A stretch of 64,000 nt of DNA from Streptomyces sp. LBL (GTDB taxonomy: Bacteria > Actinomycetota > Actinomycetes > Streptomycetales > Streptomycetaceae). Positions within the stretch are counted from its first letter, which is position 1, and every line of letters begins with the position of its first letter. The stretch spans positions 124,001 to 188,000 of the forward strand of contig NZ_JARXYX010000017.1 in assembly GCF_029893585.1 (NCBI RefSeq). Reading direction: 5' to 3'. A program made the translations under genes and the position numbers. Shown here one piece after another: positions 18,620 through 27,584 of this stretch. Below the pieces are notes generated by a model. That model made no database searches and was not told the origin of the DNA. It worked only from the letters and a program-made list of their open reading frames with translations.

Positions 18620-18975
18620 ACTCGGCTCCGGGTGATGGTGACGGTCACGTCGTCGAAGGGGACGGTGATCGGGGCGTCCGGCTTGTGGACGCGGACCTCG
18701 ACCTCCTCGACCCCTTCGTGCTTCAGACAGGCCTGGGCGATGCGTTCGGCGAGCGTCTCGATGAGGTTGACGGGCTCGCCCTCGACGACGGCCACGACCT
18801 CCTCCGCCACGATGCCGTAGTGCACGGTCTTCGTGAGGTCGTCGTCGGCGGCGGCCGGTCGGGTGTCCAGGCTCAGGACGACGTCCACGATGAAGGTCTG
18901 GCCCTCCTCGCGTTCCTTGGGGAACACCCCGTGGTGCCCACGGGCCTTCAGGCCGCGCAGCGCGACACGATCCAC
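18616..18975 (-). CDS. folB: Dihydroneopterin aldolase
   Basis: A 119-residue enzyme that converts dihydroneopterin to 6-hydroxymethyl-dihydropterin. It shows the family landmarks GHHGVFPKEREEGQTF and VNLIETLAERIA, and the C-terminal strand VEVRVHKPDAPI. GTG 18975 (VDRVALRGL) is favoured because GGAG sits eight bases upstream; GTG 18984 would put that site inside the start. It overlaps folK by four bases. It is separated from the NTF2-like gene upstream by about 295 bases. Confidence 0.93.
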   Translation of the reverse strand: MDRVALRGLKARGHHGVFPKEREEGQTFIVDVVLSLDTRPAAADDDLTKTVHYGIVAEEVVAVVEGEPVNLIETLAERIAQACLKHEGVEEVEVRVHKPDAPITVPFDDVTVTITRSRV

Positions 18976-19270
18976 GCGAATCACTCCTGCAATCGTCGGT
19001 CACGGCCGGTCGGTGCCGTGTGCGGGCGGCACACCGGCCTCGAACGAATCTACCCGTGAGCACTGACAGAGCCGGGCCACGAGGGCGTCGGCCCGCGCCG
19101 GAGCCAGGAGGTTTCATCGTGCGTTTCCCCTGGGGAACCCGGCGGCTCACAGGCTGGTAGCCGCCCATACCCGGGGGTAGGTGATTCCAACCACTTCTTG
19201 ATCCCTGTGGGCGGTCCCGGGTGGCTTCCGGGGGCCGACCCGATGCCCGTCCTCCGGGTCACCTACCCCG
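18976..19270. other. Gap inside the folate run with a possible plus-strand leader ORF
   Basis: This 295-base gap has no gene on the minus strand. On the plus strand a perfect AGGAGG (19107-19112) stands six bases before GTG 19119, which opens a 13-codon ORF (MRFPWGTRRLTGW) ending at 19160. Nothing on the plus strand follows it for several kilobases, so a leader-peptide role is doubtful. The gap probably carries a promoter for folB-folK. Confidence 0.3.
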
Positions 19271-19774
19271 TCAGGCGGGGGTGTCGTCGCTCTCGTCCTC
19301 GTCGGTTTCGGCCAGAACGGGGGAGGCGTGATGGGACCAGAGTTTCCAGCCGTCGTGCGTCCGGCGGAACACGTTGGTGGCGACGACCAGCTGGCCGACG
19401 AGCGGGCCGAGTTCCTCGCCGCCCTCGGGCGCGGGGCCGCCGCTGAGGATGTTCTCGGTGCAGGTCACCACGGCGGTGTCGCCGCCGACGGAGGTGTGTG
19501 TGTCGGTGAGGATGAACTGGATGTAGTCCGTGTTCGCCATGATCAGGGCGTACGACCTGAGGACCTCGCCGCGGCCGGTGAGCACCGGCCAGCCGGGATG
19601 CACGCAGGAGATCACGCCGACATCGGCCGGATCGTGATACGTCTCGTCGACGCCCAGGTCGGCCGGGGTGAGCCAGAGCGAGGACACCGTTTCGAAGTCG
19701 CCGCGCTCCATGGCCTCGTAGAAAGAGGTGTTGGCGAGTTCGACCTCTTCCACATCGGTGTGGGGGGCGCTCAC
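19271..19774 (-). CDS. NTF2-like (SnoaL-type fold) protein
   Basis: A 167-residue protein of the nuclear-transport-factor-2-like superfamily: EVELANTSFYEAMERGDFETV, SSLWL, ISCVHPGWPVLTGRGEVLRSY and VATNVFRRTHDGWKLWSHH. The fold serves many small-molecule enzymes and binding proteins, and no specific reaction can be read here. GTG 19774 overlaps the folP stop by four bases, so it is coupled to folP and may have a minor role in pterin metabolism (inference from the operon). The C-terminus is acidic (ETDEDESDD). Confidence 0.87.
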   Translation of the reverse strand: MSAPHTDVEEVELANTSFYEAMERGDFETVSSLWLTPADLGVDETYHDPADVGVISCVHPGWPVLTGRGEVLRSYALIMANTDYIQFILTDTHTSVGGDTAVVTCTENILSGGPAPEGGEELGPLVGQLVVATNVFRRTHDGWKLWSHHASPVLAETDEDESDDTPA

Positions 19775-20679
19775 CGGACTCCTTCTGCCCCGTCGACCGC
19801 GCCGCGCGCTCCCTCCACGCCGCGCGCTCCCTCCACGGCGCGCGAGACCCGCACAGCGTCCGCGGTCGCGTGCACCTCGTGCACGCGTACGGCCCATGCG
19901 CCGGCGTGCGCCGCGAGTGCGGAGACGGCGGCCGTGGCGGCGTCGCGCTCGCGCGCGGGCGGTGGTGAGCCCTCCGGGCCGGCCAGGACACGGCCCAGGA
20001 ACCGCTTGCGGGAGGCGGCGACGAGCAGGGGACGGCCCAGGCAGAGCAGGCGGTCGAGGTGGGCGAGGAGGACGAGGTCGTGCTCGGCGTCCTTGGAGAA
20101 ACCGAGGCCGGGGTCGACGACGATCCGGTCGGGGGCGATCCCGCCGGCCAGAACGGCCTCCACGCGCGCGTGCAGCTCGTCGACGACTTCGGTCACGACA
20201 TCCTCGTACACGCCCCTGACGTTGCCGCCTTCCAGGAAGCCGCGCCAGTGCATGACGACGAAGGGGGCGTCCGTCTCGGCGACGACCGGGATCATCGCGG
20301 GGTCGGCGAGGCCGCCGCTGACGTCGTTGACGAGGGCGGCGCCGGCCGAGAGAGCCTGTTCGGCGACGGAGGCGCGCATGGTGTCGACAGAGACGGTGAC
20401 GCCTTCGGAGGCCAGGCCGCGGACGACCGGGATGACCCGTTTGAGCTCTTCGGCCTCGTCGACGCGGGTGGCGCCGGGGCGGGTGGACTCACCGCCGACG
20501 TCGACCAGGTCGGCGCCCTCGCTCACCAGGGCGAGGCCGTGTTTGACGGCGGCCGTGGTGTCGAAGAAGCGGCCGCCGTCCGAGAAGGAATCGGGGGTGA
20601 CGTTCACGACTCCCATGACCGCGCAGCGGTCCCACTCCGGAAGGCCCGCGACGCGCCCGCGTCCGCTCTGCTTGCTCAT
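19771..20679 (-). CDS. folP: Dihydropteroate synthase
   Basis: A 302-residue TIM-barrel enzyme that joins p-aminobenzoate to the pterin pyrophosphate; it is the sulfonamide target. The signatures are GVVNVTPDSFSDGGRF, VDVGGESTRPGA, VDTMRASVAEQAL, DPGLGFSKDAEHDL and SRKRFLG. ATG 20679 begins MSKQSGRGRV. The last 20 residues are a small repeat (VEGARGVEGARG, then AVDGAEG) from an 18-bp DNA repeat, which makes the tail longer than usual. It is the first gene of the minus-strand run folP, NTF2-like, folB, folK, DUF3180. Confidence 0.95.
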   Translation of the reverse strand: MSKQSGRGRVAGLPEWDRCAVMGVVNVTPDSFSDGGRFFDTTAAVKHGLALVSEGADLVDVGGESTRPGATRVDEAEELKRVIPVVRGLASEGVTVSVDTMRASVAEQALSAGAALVNDVSGGLADPAMIPVVAETDAPFVVMHWRGFLEGGNVRGVYEDVVTEVVDELHARVEAVLAGGIAPDRIVVDPGLGFSKDAEHDLVLLAHLDRLLCLGRPLLVAASRKRFLGRVLAGPEGSPPPARERDAATAAVSALAAHAGAWAVRVHEVHATADAVRVSRAVEGARGVEGARGAVDGAEGVR

Positions 20680-20817
20680 ACCGTCAGCGTAGGCCCAGGG
20701 CGGGGCCGCACGGCCCGGGGGCCCGGCCGATGCGGCCGCTCGTACACCGGCACGAAGCGGCCCGAACGCACACCCTGGGCGGGAGGAGGGGGCGGGCTTC
20801 CGCTCGGGCCCGTTCGG

Positions 20818-20925
20818 GTGACCGGGGTTCACGCCGGCCGGTGGGTGACCGCGGCTCAAGCCGGCCGGTCGGTGACTGAGGCTCACGCCGGCCGGTGGGT
20901 GACCGCGGTTCACGCCGCGCGGACG
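20818..20925. repeat. 27-bp tandem array at the end of the DUF2156 gene
   Basis: Four units start at 20818, 20845, 20872 and 20899, built on GTGACCGCGGTTCACGCC followed by GGCCGGTGG. The fourth unit overlaps the stop codon (20910-20912) and last codons of the DUF2156 gene. Each full unit contains the self-complementary CCGGCCGG. Confidence 0.85.
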
Positions 20926-22796
20926 TTGCGTTCCGCTGTTCCGTGGACACACGCGCGCGCCGGGGCCGTACGACGGCGCAGGAAGCGCGGCACGGGGAGT
21001 GCGAGGTTGACGAAACCCTCCGCCTGCATGGCGGCGAAGCCGATGCGGGGCAGGTCGCCGGAGGCGCGGTAGACCACGAAACGCGGCTCCCAGCGGGGAC
21101 AGAACTTCGCGTTGAACTTGTACAGGGACTCGATCTGGAACCAGCGCGAGAGGAACACCAACAGCCCGCGCCAGGCACGGAGCACCGGGCCCGCGCCGAT
21201 CTTCTCGCCACGGGCCAGCGCCGCGCGGAACATGGCGAAGTTCAGCGACACACGCGTGATGCCCAGGCGCGGAGCCGCGAGGAGGGCCGCCACGATCAGC
21301 AGTTCGTTCATGCCCGGGTCGGCCGAGCGGTCGCGCCGCATCAGGTCGAGCGAGGCGCCGTCCGTACCCCAGGGCACGAAGTGCAGGATCGCCTTGAGGT
21401 CGCCGTACGGACCCGGCTGGTCGTCCGCCTTGTGGGCGGTGGCGATGAGACAGTCGCCGTCGGCGGCGTCGCCGATGCGGCCCAGCGCCATGGAGAACCC
21501 CCGCTCGGTGTCCGTGCCGCGCCAGTCGTCGGCGGCGCGGCGGATCCGCCCCAGCTCGGCCTCCCCCAGGTCACGCACGCGCCGTACCCGGGTCTCGTAA
21601 CCGGCCCGCTCGATGCGCTTGACCATCTGGCGCACGTTGCGCATCGCGCGCCCGGCGAGCGAGAAATCCGCGACGTCCACCACCGCCTCGTCGCCCAGTT
21701 CGAGGGCGTCCAGGCCGGTCTCACGGGTCCAGACCTCGCCGCCGGTCTCGGAGCACCCCATGACGGCGGGGGTCCAGGAGTGGGCCCTGGCCTCGTCCAT
21801 GAACCGCTCGATGGCGCCCGGCCAGGCCTCCACGTCCCCGATCGGGTCACCGCTGGCCAGCATCACCCCGGAGACGACCCGGTAGGTCACCGCCGCCTTG
21901 CCGCTGGGCGAGAAGACGACGGCCTTGTCGCGGCGCAGCGCGAAGTGGCCGAGGGAGTCGCGGCGGCCGTGCTTGTCCAGCAGGGCGCGCAGGCGGGCCT
22001 CGTCCTCCTCGGTGAGGCGCGCGGCGGGGTGTTCGGGTCGCAAGGCCAGGTAGATCGTGGTGACGGCGGTGAGCAGGCCCAGGGCGCCCAGCGAGAAGGC
22101 GACCGTCCACGAGGTGCTGCCCTGGTAGTCGACCGGTCCCTCGAAGCCGAACAGGCCGTAGAGGACGTGCGTGAGGCGATCGGCCAGGCTCGGATCGCCG
22201 ACCATGCGGCTCGGGTGGACGCTGACGATGATCAGCCCGAGGAACAGGGAACCGGCGCCCATGAGGACGAAGTTGGCGAGCGCGCGCCAGCGGCTGCGTG
22301 GGTCGGGCAGGGCCGTGAACTGGTCGCGGTGGCGGAGCAGGGGCGCGAGCAGCGCGACCGAGATGAGCATGCCCACCAGGGAGTGCCGGTACGTGAACTG
22401 CGCCATCGCGCCCGCCGGGAGCAGCACCACGGCCGCACGCCAGGCCCGGCGCTTGTGGCGCTTGAGTCCGTGGGCGAGCAGCAGCAACAGCACACCGGCG
22501 CTGAGCGAGAGCGCGGCCGTGAACGGGCCGAGCGCGCCGGGCAGCACCTCCGCGAGGGAGTGCATACGGCTGTGCCTGAAGCGCGGGAAGACACCCGCGG
22601 CGATGTCCAGCAGGCCCACGAGGGCACAGGCTCTGCCGACGAGGGCGGGTACGGCTTCGGGGCGCGGGCCACGCAGTGCGCGCCGCACCCGGTGTGATCG
22701 GACCGGAACCCCGGCCGACATTTCCTCATCTGTCCTGACAGACATCGCATCACGTAGTTCCGCGAGAGACCTTGGATCCGGTGCCGATTCGGGCAT
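20910..22796 (-). CDS. Phosphatidylglycerol lysyltransferase-like membrane protein (DUF2156)
   Basis: A 628-residue protein. Its first half is a membrane domain (five to seven segments, for example ALGPFTAALSLSAGVLLLLL, ANFVLMGAGSLFLGLIIVSV, WTVAFSLGALGLLTAVTTIY). Its second half is a cytosolic GNAT-like DUF2156 domain: FSPSGKAAVTYRVVSGVMLA, GDPIGDVEAW, GFSMALGR, LNFAMFRAALARGEKIG, RWEPRFVVYR. This is the MprF/LysX architecture that aminoacylates membrane phosphatidylglycerol, but it lacks a lysyl-tRNA synthetase domain, so it would use charged tRNA made elsewhere. ATG 22796 is the longest start; MSVRTDEEM or MSAGVPV shortly downstream are possible. It is divergent from the esterase gene. Confidence 0.85.
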   Translation of the reverse strand: MPESAPDPRSLAELRDAMSVRTDEEMSAGVPVRSHRVRRALRGPRPEAVPALVGRACALVGLLDIAAGVFPRFRHSRMHSLAEVLPGALGPFTAALSLSAGVLLLLLAHGLKRHKRRAWRAAVVLLPAGAMAQFTYRHSLVGMLISVALLAPLLRHRDQFTALPDPRSRWRALANFVLMGAGSLFLGLIIVSVHPSRMVGDPSLADRLTHVLYGLFGFEGPVDYQGSTSWTVAFSLGALGLLTAVTTIYLALRPEHPAARLTEEDEARLRALLDKHGRRDSLGHFALRRDKAVVFSPSGKAAVTYRVVSGVMLASGDPIGDVEAWPGAIERFMDEARAHSWTPAVMGCSETGGEVWTRETGLDALELGDEAVVDVADFSLAGRAMRNVRQMVKRIERAGYETRVRRVRDLGEAELGRIRRAADDWRGTDTERGFSMALGRIGDAADGDCLIATAHKADDQPGPYGDLKAILHFVPWGTDGASLDLMRRDRSADPGMNELLIVAALLAAPRLGITRVSLNFAMFRAALARGEKIGAGPVLRAWRGLLVFLSRWFQIESLYKFNAKFCPRWEPRFVVYRASGDLPRIGFAAMQAEGFVNLALPVPRFLRRRTAPARACVHGTAERNVRAA

Positions 22797-22893
22797 CCGG
22801 CGACATTGCGCCCTCTAGGACGGTGTCGGTAGGTGAGAGGTTCACTCATCTCCACAAAGGCGGTCCAAAGACCGGGGAAAGCGGAAGCAACCA

Positions 22894-24021
22894 ATGGGTC
22901 TCACGAGCAACAACACGCTGGTGGCTGCGGTTCTGGCCGCCTTACTCCTGTTCGTCGGCACGGTATGGCTCTGGCCGCGGCTGGCGCGGCGGAGCTGGCG
23001 GGCCGTCGGCGGGCGGGTGGGTCTGCTGCTCGCGACCCAGGTGGTGCTCTTCGTGTCGGTGGGTCTGGCCGCCAACCACGCTTTCGGGTTCTACGCCTCC
23101 TGGGCGGACCTGTTCGGGCGGGAGACCGGCCAGGGTGTGGTCGTCGACCACGCCGCGGGCATCCCCTCGGGCGGGCCTCTTCAGGTGATCGACACGGGAA
23201 AGGTGCAGGGGCGGGGCGGCTTCCGGCCGTCGTCGGGCGGGCAGATCGAGCAGGTCGACATCGTGGGGCGTACGACGCGCATCGCCACGCGCGCGTACGT
23301 CTATCTGCCGCCGGAGTACTTCCAGCCGCGTTATCGCACGCGGACCTTTCCCACGGCCGCCGTCCTCACCGGTTATCCGGGCACGGCGCGGGCGCTGGTG
23401 GACAAACTCGGCTACCCGCGCGCTGCTGGGGAACTCGCCGCGGACGGCCGTATGCAGCCGATGATCCTGGTGATGCTGCGGCCGACCGTGTCGCCGCCGC
23501 GGGATACGGAGTGTGCGGACATCCCGGGCGGCCCGCAGACCGAGTCGTTCTTCGCCAAGGATCTGCCCGACGCCGTGGCCGCGCACTACAGGGTGGACAG
23601 GAAACCGGGGCGCTGGGGCATCATCGGCGACTCCACGGGCGGTTACTGCGCACTGAAACTCGCCCTGCACCACCCCGAGATGTACGCCGCCGGAGCGGGC
23701 CTGTCGGCGTACTACAACGCTCCCGCCGACGCCACCACGGGCGATCTCTTCCACGGTGACAAGGGGCTGCGCGACCGCGCGAACCTCTGGTGGTGCCTCA
23801 AGCACCTGCCCGCTCCCGACACTTCACTGCTCGTCACGAGCAGCAAGGCCGGAGAGCCGAACTACAAGGACACCCTGAAGTTCATCGAGCGGGTCAAGGA
23901 CACCAGGCGGACCCACATCTCGTCGATCATCCTCGAAAGCGGCGGGCACAACTTCAACACCTGGCGGCGGGAGATTCCGGCGACGCTCCAGTGGATCAGC
24001 GGACGGCTGGGTGACCGCTGA
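22894..24021 (+). CDS. Secreted/membrane-anchored esterase (antigen 85/MPT51-like alpha/beta hydrolase)
   Basis: A 375-residue protein with two N-terminal hydrophobic segments (TLVAAVLAALLLFVGTVWLW and VGLLLATQVVLFVSVGLAA) followed by a PF00756-type esterase domain: RAYVYLPPEYF, the nucleophile motif GDSTGGYCAL with Ser247, and the C-terminal His in ESGGHNFNTW. Relatives include mycolyltransferases and siderophore esterases; the substrate here cannot be read. ATG 22894 lies after GCGGAAG. The stop codon overlaps an AT-rich hairpin. Confidence 0.87.
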   Translation: MGLTSNNTLVAAVLAALLLFVGTVWLWPRLARRSWRAVGGRVGLLLATQVVLFVSVGLAANHAFGFYASWADLFGRETGQGVVVDHAAGIPSGGPLQVIDTGKVQGRGGFRPSSGGQIEQVDIVGRTTRIATRAYVYLPPEYFQPRYRTRTFPTAAVLTGYPGTARALVDKLGYPRAAGELAADGRMQPMILVMLRPTVSPPRDTECADIPGGPQTESFFAKDLPDAVAAHYRVDRKPGRWGIIGDSTGGYCALKLALHHPEMYAAGAGLSAYYNAPADATTGDLFHGDKGLRDRANLWWCLKHLPAPDTSLLVTSSKAGEPNYKDTLKFIERVKDTRRTHISSIILESGGHNFNTWRREIPATLQWISGRLGDR

Positions 24022-24038
24022 AAACGATCTTGTTTTCA
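24019..24038 (+). terminator. AT-rich hairpin over the esterase stop codon
   Basis: TGAAAAC and GTTTTCA pair perfectly around GATCTT, and the left arm contains the TGA stop. The stem is AT-rich, which is unusual in this genome. A terminator or a stop-codon structure is possible. Confidence 0.45.
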
Positions 24039-24180
24039 CCGTAGCTGTCGGCCCCGACTTGCCGATTCTGCCGAATTCGGTGACCGATCTGATTCCTGAT
24101 GACGTGTGAAGGCTGCGGGATGGCTGTCTTTTTGCGGGGCGGGGCGCCATCATTCACATACTCGCGGTAAGTTTCTGGCC

Positions 24181-25644
24181 ATGCCACGTGGACGTCACCG
24201 CCATTCCCCGCCTTTGCACAGGCTGCTCCCCCCGTCGGCGATCGCAGGCGTGTCCCTCGTCTGCGCCCTGGGCCCATGGTTGTTCACGGATGCGACAGTG
24301 CTCCGTGGGCTGGCCGTGGCCGCCGCGGCGACGGCGATCGGAGGCGCGGTCGTCCTGCGCCACTGGGACACCCAGGCGGGCAAGCAGGTCGCCGAACTCA
24401 CGCGCGCGCGGGCGAGTGACGAGTGGCGGTACGAGGAACGGGTCGCCGAACTGGAGACCGACTTGGAGGAGTCGCGCGGGCTGCGGGGCAAGCTGGAGCA
24501 GCGGTTGCGGGCCAAGCGGTCGGAACTGGCGGGGCTGCGCAACGAACACGCGGCGCTGCTGCGGCGATACGCCACGGCGGAGACCGAGCGGGCGAGTGCC
24601 CTGGAGGGCCGCCGACTGCTGGAGATAGAGGCGTCGGTTCCGGCTCCCGCGCTGCTGCCGGCGCAGGCCGGTTCCGCGGCCGAGGCGGAGGCTGCGGCTG
24701 CCCCGGCCGACCCGGAGGCCGAGGTGGCGGAGGACCGCGCGGAGACCGCGGAAAGGGTGCGGCCGGTGAAAACCGGGGAAACCGGGGAAACCGGGGAAAA
24801 GGAGCCCGAGGCTCCCCCGGTCTTCTCGCCGGACGGCTCCCAGCTGTTCCTGCGGGCAAAGGGGGCGCTGGCCCGCTTCGATGAGGACGGCGGTGACGAC
24901 GGCGACGGTACGGGGAAGGACTCCGCGGAGGCCGAGCCGGAGGACTCCGCGGAGGCCGAGGCCGACGAGGCCGAGGACGCCAACTCCAGGAACGTCAGGC
25001 ACTCCAGGAACTCCGGGAGCGCCGGAAACGCCAGGCGCTCAAAGAAGTCCAGGAATGCCGAGGCCTCCAAGGACGTCACGAAGCCCGACCCCAAGGACGC
25101 CCCGGAGGGCGTGTCCAAGGGCGCGCCGAACGGCGCCTTCAAGGAGGTCGCCAAGGCTGGGACGGTGAAGGTTCCCGCTGCTGGGGGCCCCGCGGCCGGT
25201 GCCGCCGCGACCAGCCAGACGGAGGCCGCGCAGGAGGACGAGGCGCAGGGGAAGTCCGAGGCGGTCGACGGGCATCAGCGCGCGGCCGCCACCCCCTCGG
25301 CGAAGGCGGCGCAGCCCGCCCAGCAGGCCACTGGACACTTCGTCGCGCCGACCGCGGTGGCGGTCGTACCGCCGACGCCCGTGCGGCGTCCCTCGGTCGA
25401 GGGCGGCTTCGACTTCTTCGGTATGCAGCAGGGGGCCGAGCCGGCTGCCCTGGAGGCCGTGCAGAACGAGGACCTCGCCGATGTGGTCGGCCAGGAGGCG
25501 CTCGCTCTCCACAAGGCCGAGTCCGAGGCGCAGTTCAAGCCGGCGGACGAGGCGTCGCGGGGCGTCGGCCAGGTGATTGACCTGACGGCCCACGACGAGA
25601 CGCAACATATCGACCTACAGGGCCTGCGGACCGCGGTTTCCTGA
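24181..25644 (+). CDS. Membrane-anchored coiled-coil protein with a repetitive, disordered tail
   Basis: A 487-residue protein of unknown function. After a basic lead (MPRGRHRHSPPLHRLLP), residues 15-58 hold two hydrophobic segments. Residues about 70-145 form a long charged coiled coil (DEWRYEERVAELETDLEESRG and following). The rest is low complexity: three copies of TGE (9-bp DNA repeat at 24772-24798), EDSAEAE repeats, and Ser/Arg/Asn-rich and Lys/Asp-rich tracts, ending in a more ordered 80 residues (EGGFDFFGMQQ and onward). ATG 24181 is 159 bases after the esterase, with a palindromic CCGAATTCGG in the gap. Confidence 0.8.
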   Translation: MPRGRHRHSPPLHRLLPPSAIAGVSLVCALGPWLFTDATVLRGLAVAAAATAIGGAVVLRHWDTQAGKQVAELTRARASDEWRYEERVAELETDLEESRGLRGKLEQRLRAKRSELAGLRNEHAALLRRYATAETERASALEGRRLLEIEASVPAPALLPAQAGSAAEAEAAAAPADPEAEVAEDRAETAERVRPVKTGETGETGEKEPEAPPVFSPDGSQLFLRAKGALARFDEDGGDDGDGTGKDSAEAEPEDSAEAEADEAEDANSRNVRHSRNSGSAGNARRSKKSRNAEASKDVTKPDPKDAPEGVSKGAPNGAFKEVAKAGTVKVPAAGGPAAGAAATSQTEAAQEDEAQGKSEAVDGHQRAAATPSAKAAQPAQQATGHFVAPTAVAVVPPTPVRRPSVEGGFDFFGMQQGAEPAALEAVQNEDLADVVGQEALALHKAESEAQFKPADEASRGVGQVIDLTAHDETQHIDLQGLRTAVS

Positions 25645-25718
25645 CTCCGTCGGCGGGCGTTTCGCGACTCCCGCCGGCGGCCACCGCCCACGCGTCCGCA
25701 CTCAGGCCGCTACCGCTA

Positions 25719-27053
25719 TCAGGGCGCCATCCACCGGTCCGGCCGGGCGTCCCGGCGTCCCGTCCGTGACCTCTCCGCCTGGGTCCTGAGTAGCTCTGCC
25801 GCCTCCTGGGCGTCCCGCAGACGGGCTGTCACGGTCTTGTTGGCCCCCGTGTCCACGTGCACGTCAGCGACCCCCCACAGGCGCTCCCACGGCCCTTGGG
25901 TGAGCCGTACGCTCTGCACCTTCGCGTGGGGTACGAGCGACAGGCTCCGGCGCAGCAGCCCGTGCCGGGCCGTGAACACGCCGTCGGTGACGGCGAGTCC
26001 GTACCCCCGCCACCACACCGGCACGCACCGCCCGGCCCGCCGCGGCGGCCGGGACTGCGCCGACCTCGGCGGCACGTTCACTCCGGGCAGCACCCGTGCG
26101 ACGACCGCCTCGGCGACCGCGCGCGGAGCGACCGGCACCAGCACCGAGTTGGCGGACCCCGCCACGTCCAGCTCCACCCGCACCCAACCGCGCCGCCGCC
26201 ACAGCAGCGGCTCCACGATCCGTACGGTCTGCACGCGGCCGGGCGGCACCGTCTCGTGCGTCCGGTCGAGCAGCCCGTGGTCGATGCGCAGCCCGTCCTG
26301 CGACTCGCCCACCGTCCAGTCGTATTCGGAGACGAACCGCCCCACACTGCTCGCGCCCGCCGCGCCCAGCAGCGGCACGCCGGTCGCGAGGACCGTCCAC
26401 ACGCTGTGGGTGGCCAGCCACAGCACCGGCGGTACGACGAGCGCGGCGGCCAGCGCGCCCCAGGTCGCGCCGGTCAGCACCAGCGAGACGGCGAGAACGC
26501 GCGGCGGCACGCGCAGCAGGTCGCGGGAGGGCGCCTCGCCGACCTCGTGCGCCGTCTCGGGCGCGAATCCGGCGGCGCGCGCGAGGAGTTCCGCGCGCAG
26601 CGCACGCGCCTCGCCCTCGCCCAGGAAGGCCAGCTCGTCCTTCTTGTCGGTGCCTATGACGTCGAGTCTGAGTTTCGCGACGCCCGCGACCCGCGCGAGC
26701 AGCGGCTGGGAGACGTCGACGGCCTGGATCCGCTCCAGCCGGATGTGCGCGGTGCGCCGGAACACCAGTCCGGTCCGTATGCGCAGTTCGCTGTCGGTGA
26801 CCGCGAAGTGGGTGAACCACCAGGTCAGAAAGCCGTAGAGGGCGGCGGCCGGGACGAACACGGCGAGGCCGATCAGCAGGGTGGCCGTGGTCAGCCTGGC
26901 CAGCTGCTCGTGCGCCTGGTTCGGATCGTGCACCGCCCATCCGATGATCACGGCGACGGGCGCCCACGCCCGCCGGAACGGGGTCACGGGATGCAGCCGC
27001 CGCTCGGCGACGGGCGGCTTCTCGCGTACGTCCTCGACGTCCGGGGCTGTCAC
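25719..27053 (-). CDS. Bacterial PH-domain membrane protein (YdbT type)
   Basis: A 444-residue protein with paired membrane segments and three bPH_2-like modules, each showing the hallmark WWFTHFAVTDSELRIRTGLVF-type beginning followed by a motif such as RRTAHIRLERIQAVDVSQPLL. The later copies are RVQTVRIVEPLLWRR and LVPHAKVQSVRLTQGPWERL. It matches the B. subtilis YdbS/YdbT pair that affects resistance to membrane-active peptides. GTG 27053 overlaps the stop of the upstream partner by four bases, so the two are coupled. Confidence 0.87.
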   Translation of the reverse strand: MTAPDVEDVREKPPVAERRLHPVTPFRRAWAPVAVIIGWAVHDPNQAHEQLARLTTATLLIGLAVFVPAAALYGFLTWWFTHFAVTDSELRIRTGLVFRRTAHIRLERIQAVDVSQPLLARVAGVAKLRLDVIGTDKKDELAFLGEGEARALRAELLARAAGFAPETAHEVGEAPSRDLLRVPPRVLAVSLVLTGATWGALAAALVVPPVLWLATHSVWTVLATGVPLLGAAGASSVGRFVSEYDWTVGESQDGLRIDHGLLDRTHETVPPGRVQTVRIVEPLLWRRRGWVRVELDVAGSANSVLVPVAPRAVAEAVVARVLPGVNVPPRSAQSRPPRRAGRCVPVWWRGYGLAVTDGVFTARHGLLRRSLSLVPHAKVQSVRLTQGPWERLWGVADVHVDTGANKTVTARLRDAQEAAELLRTQAERSRTGRRDARPDRWMAP

Positions 27054-27553
27054 AGCCCCGCCGATCGGGCCTCGCCGAGCTCGGTGAGCCGGTCGCGCAG
27101 CCGTTCCGCCTCGGCCGGGTCGAGACCCGGGATGGTCGCGTCGGTCGCGGCGGCCGCGGTGTGCAGCTGCACGCTGGCCAGCCGGAAGTGCCGTTCGACG
27201 GGCCCCGAAGTGACCTCGACCAACTGCATCCGGCCGTACGGCACGACGGTCTCCTCCTGCCACAGGACACCCCGGGTGATCAGCAGATCGTCGGCGCGTT
27301 CGGCGTACCGCCAGGAACGCCAGTTGCGGCCGAGCATCACCCACCCCCAGCCGGTCAGCGCCAGCGGCAGCAGCGCGAAGGCGGCCCAGGCGGGCCCGAC
27401 GAGCAGCCCGAGCAGCAGCCCCAGGGCCAGGGCCAGCAGCCCCAGCCACACCACCAGCAGCAGCCGCCGCATGCTCAGCAGTCTCGGCGGCAGCCCCGTC
27501 CACACCGGTTCGTCCCCGGTGGTCCCCGTGTCCGCCGCGCTCCCCGTCTCCAT
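27050..27553 (-). CDS. Bacterial PH-domain membrane protein (YdbS type)
   Basis: A 167-residue partner with two membrane segments (LLLVVWLGLLALALGLLLG and AFALLPLALTGWGWVML) followed by one bPH_2 module (ADDLLITRGVLWQEETVVPYG and MQLVEVTSGPVERHFRLASV). The last strand and helix (LDPAEAERLRDRLTELGEA) are typical. ATG 27553 lies 32 bases from the divergent nuoD start, so the two promoters overlap. Confidence 0.87.
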   Translation of the reverse strand: METGSAADTGTTGDEPVWTGLPPRLLSMRRLLLVVWLGLLALALGLLLGLLVGPAWAAFALLPLALTGWGWVMLGRNWRSWRYAERADDLLITRGVLWQEETVVPYGRMQLVEVTSGPVERHFRLASVQLHTAAAATDATIPGLDPAEAERLRDRLTELGEARSAGL

Positions 27554-27584
27554 GGGGCCAGCGTACGTAGGAGAGACTGGGGCC

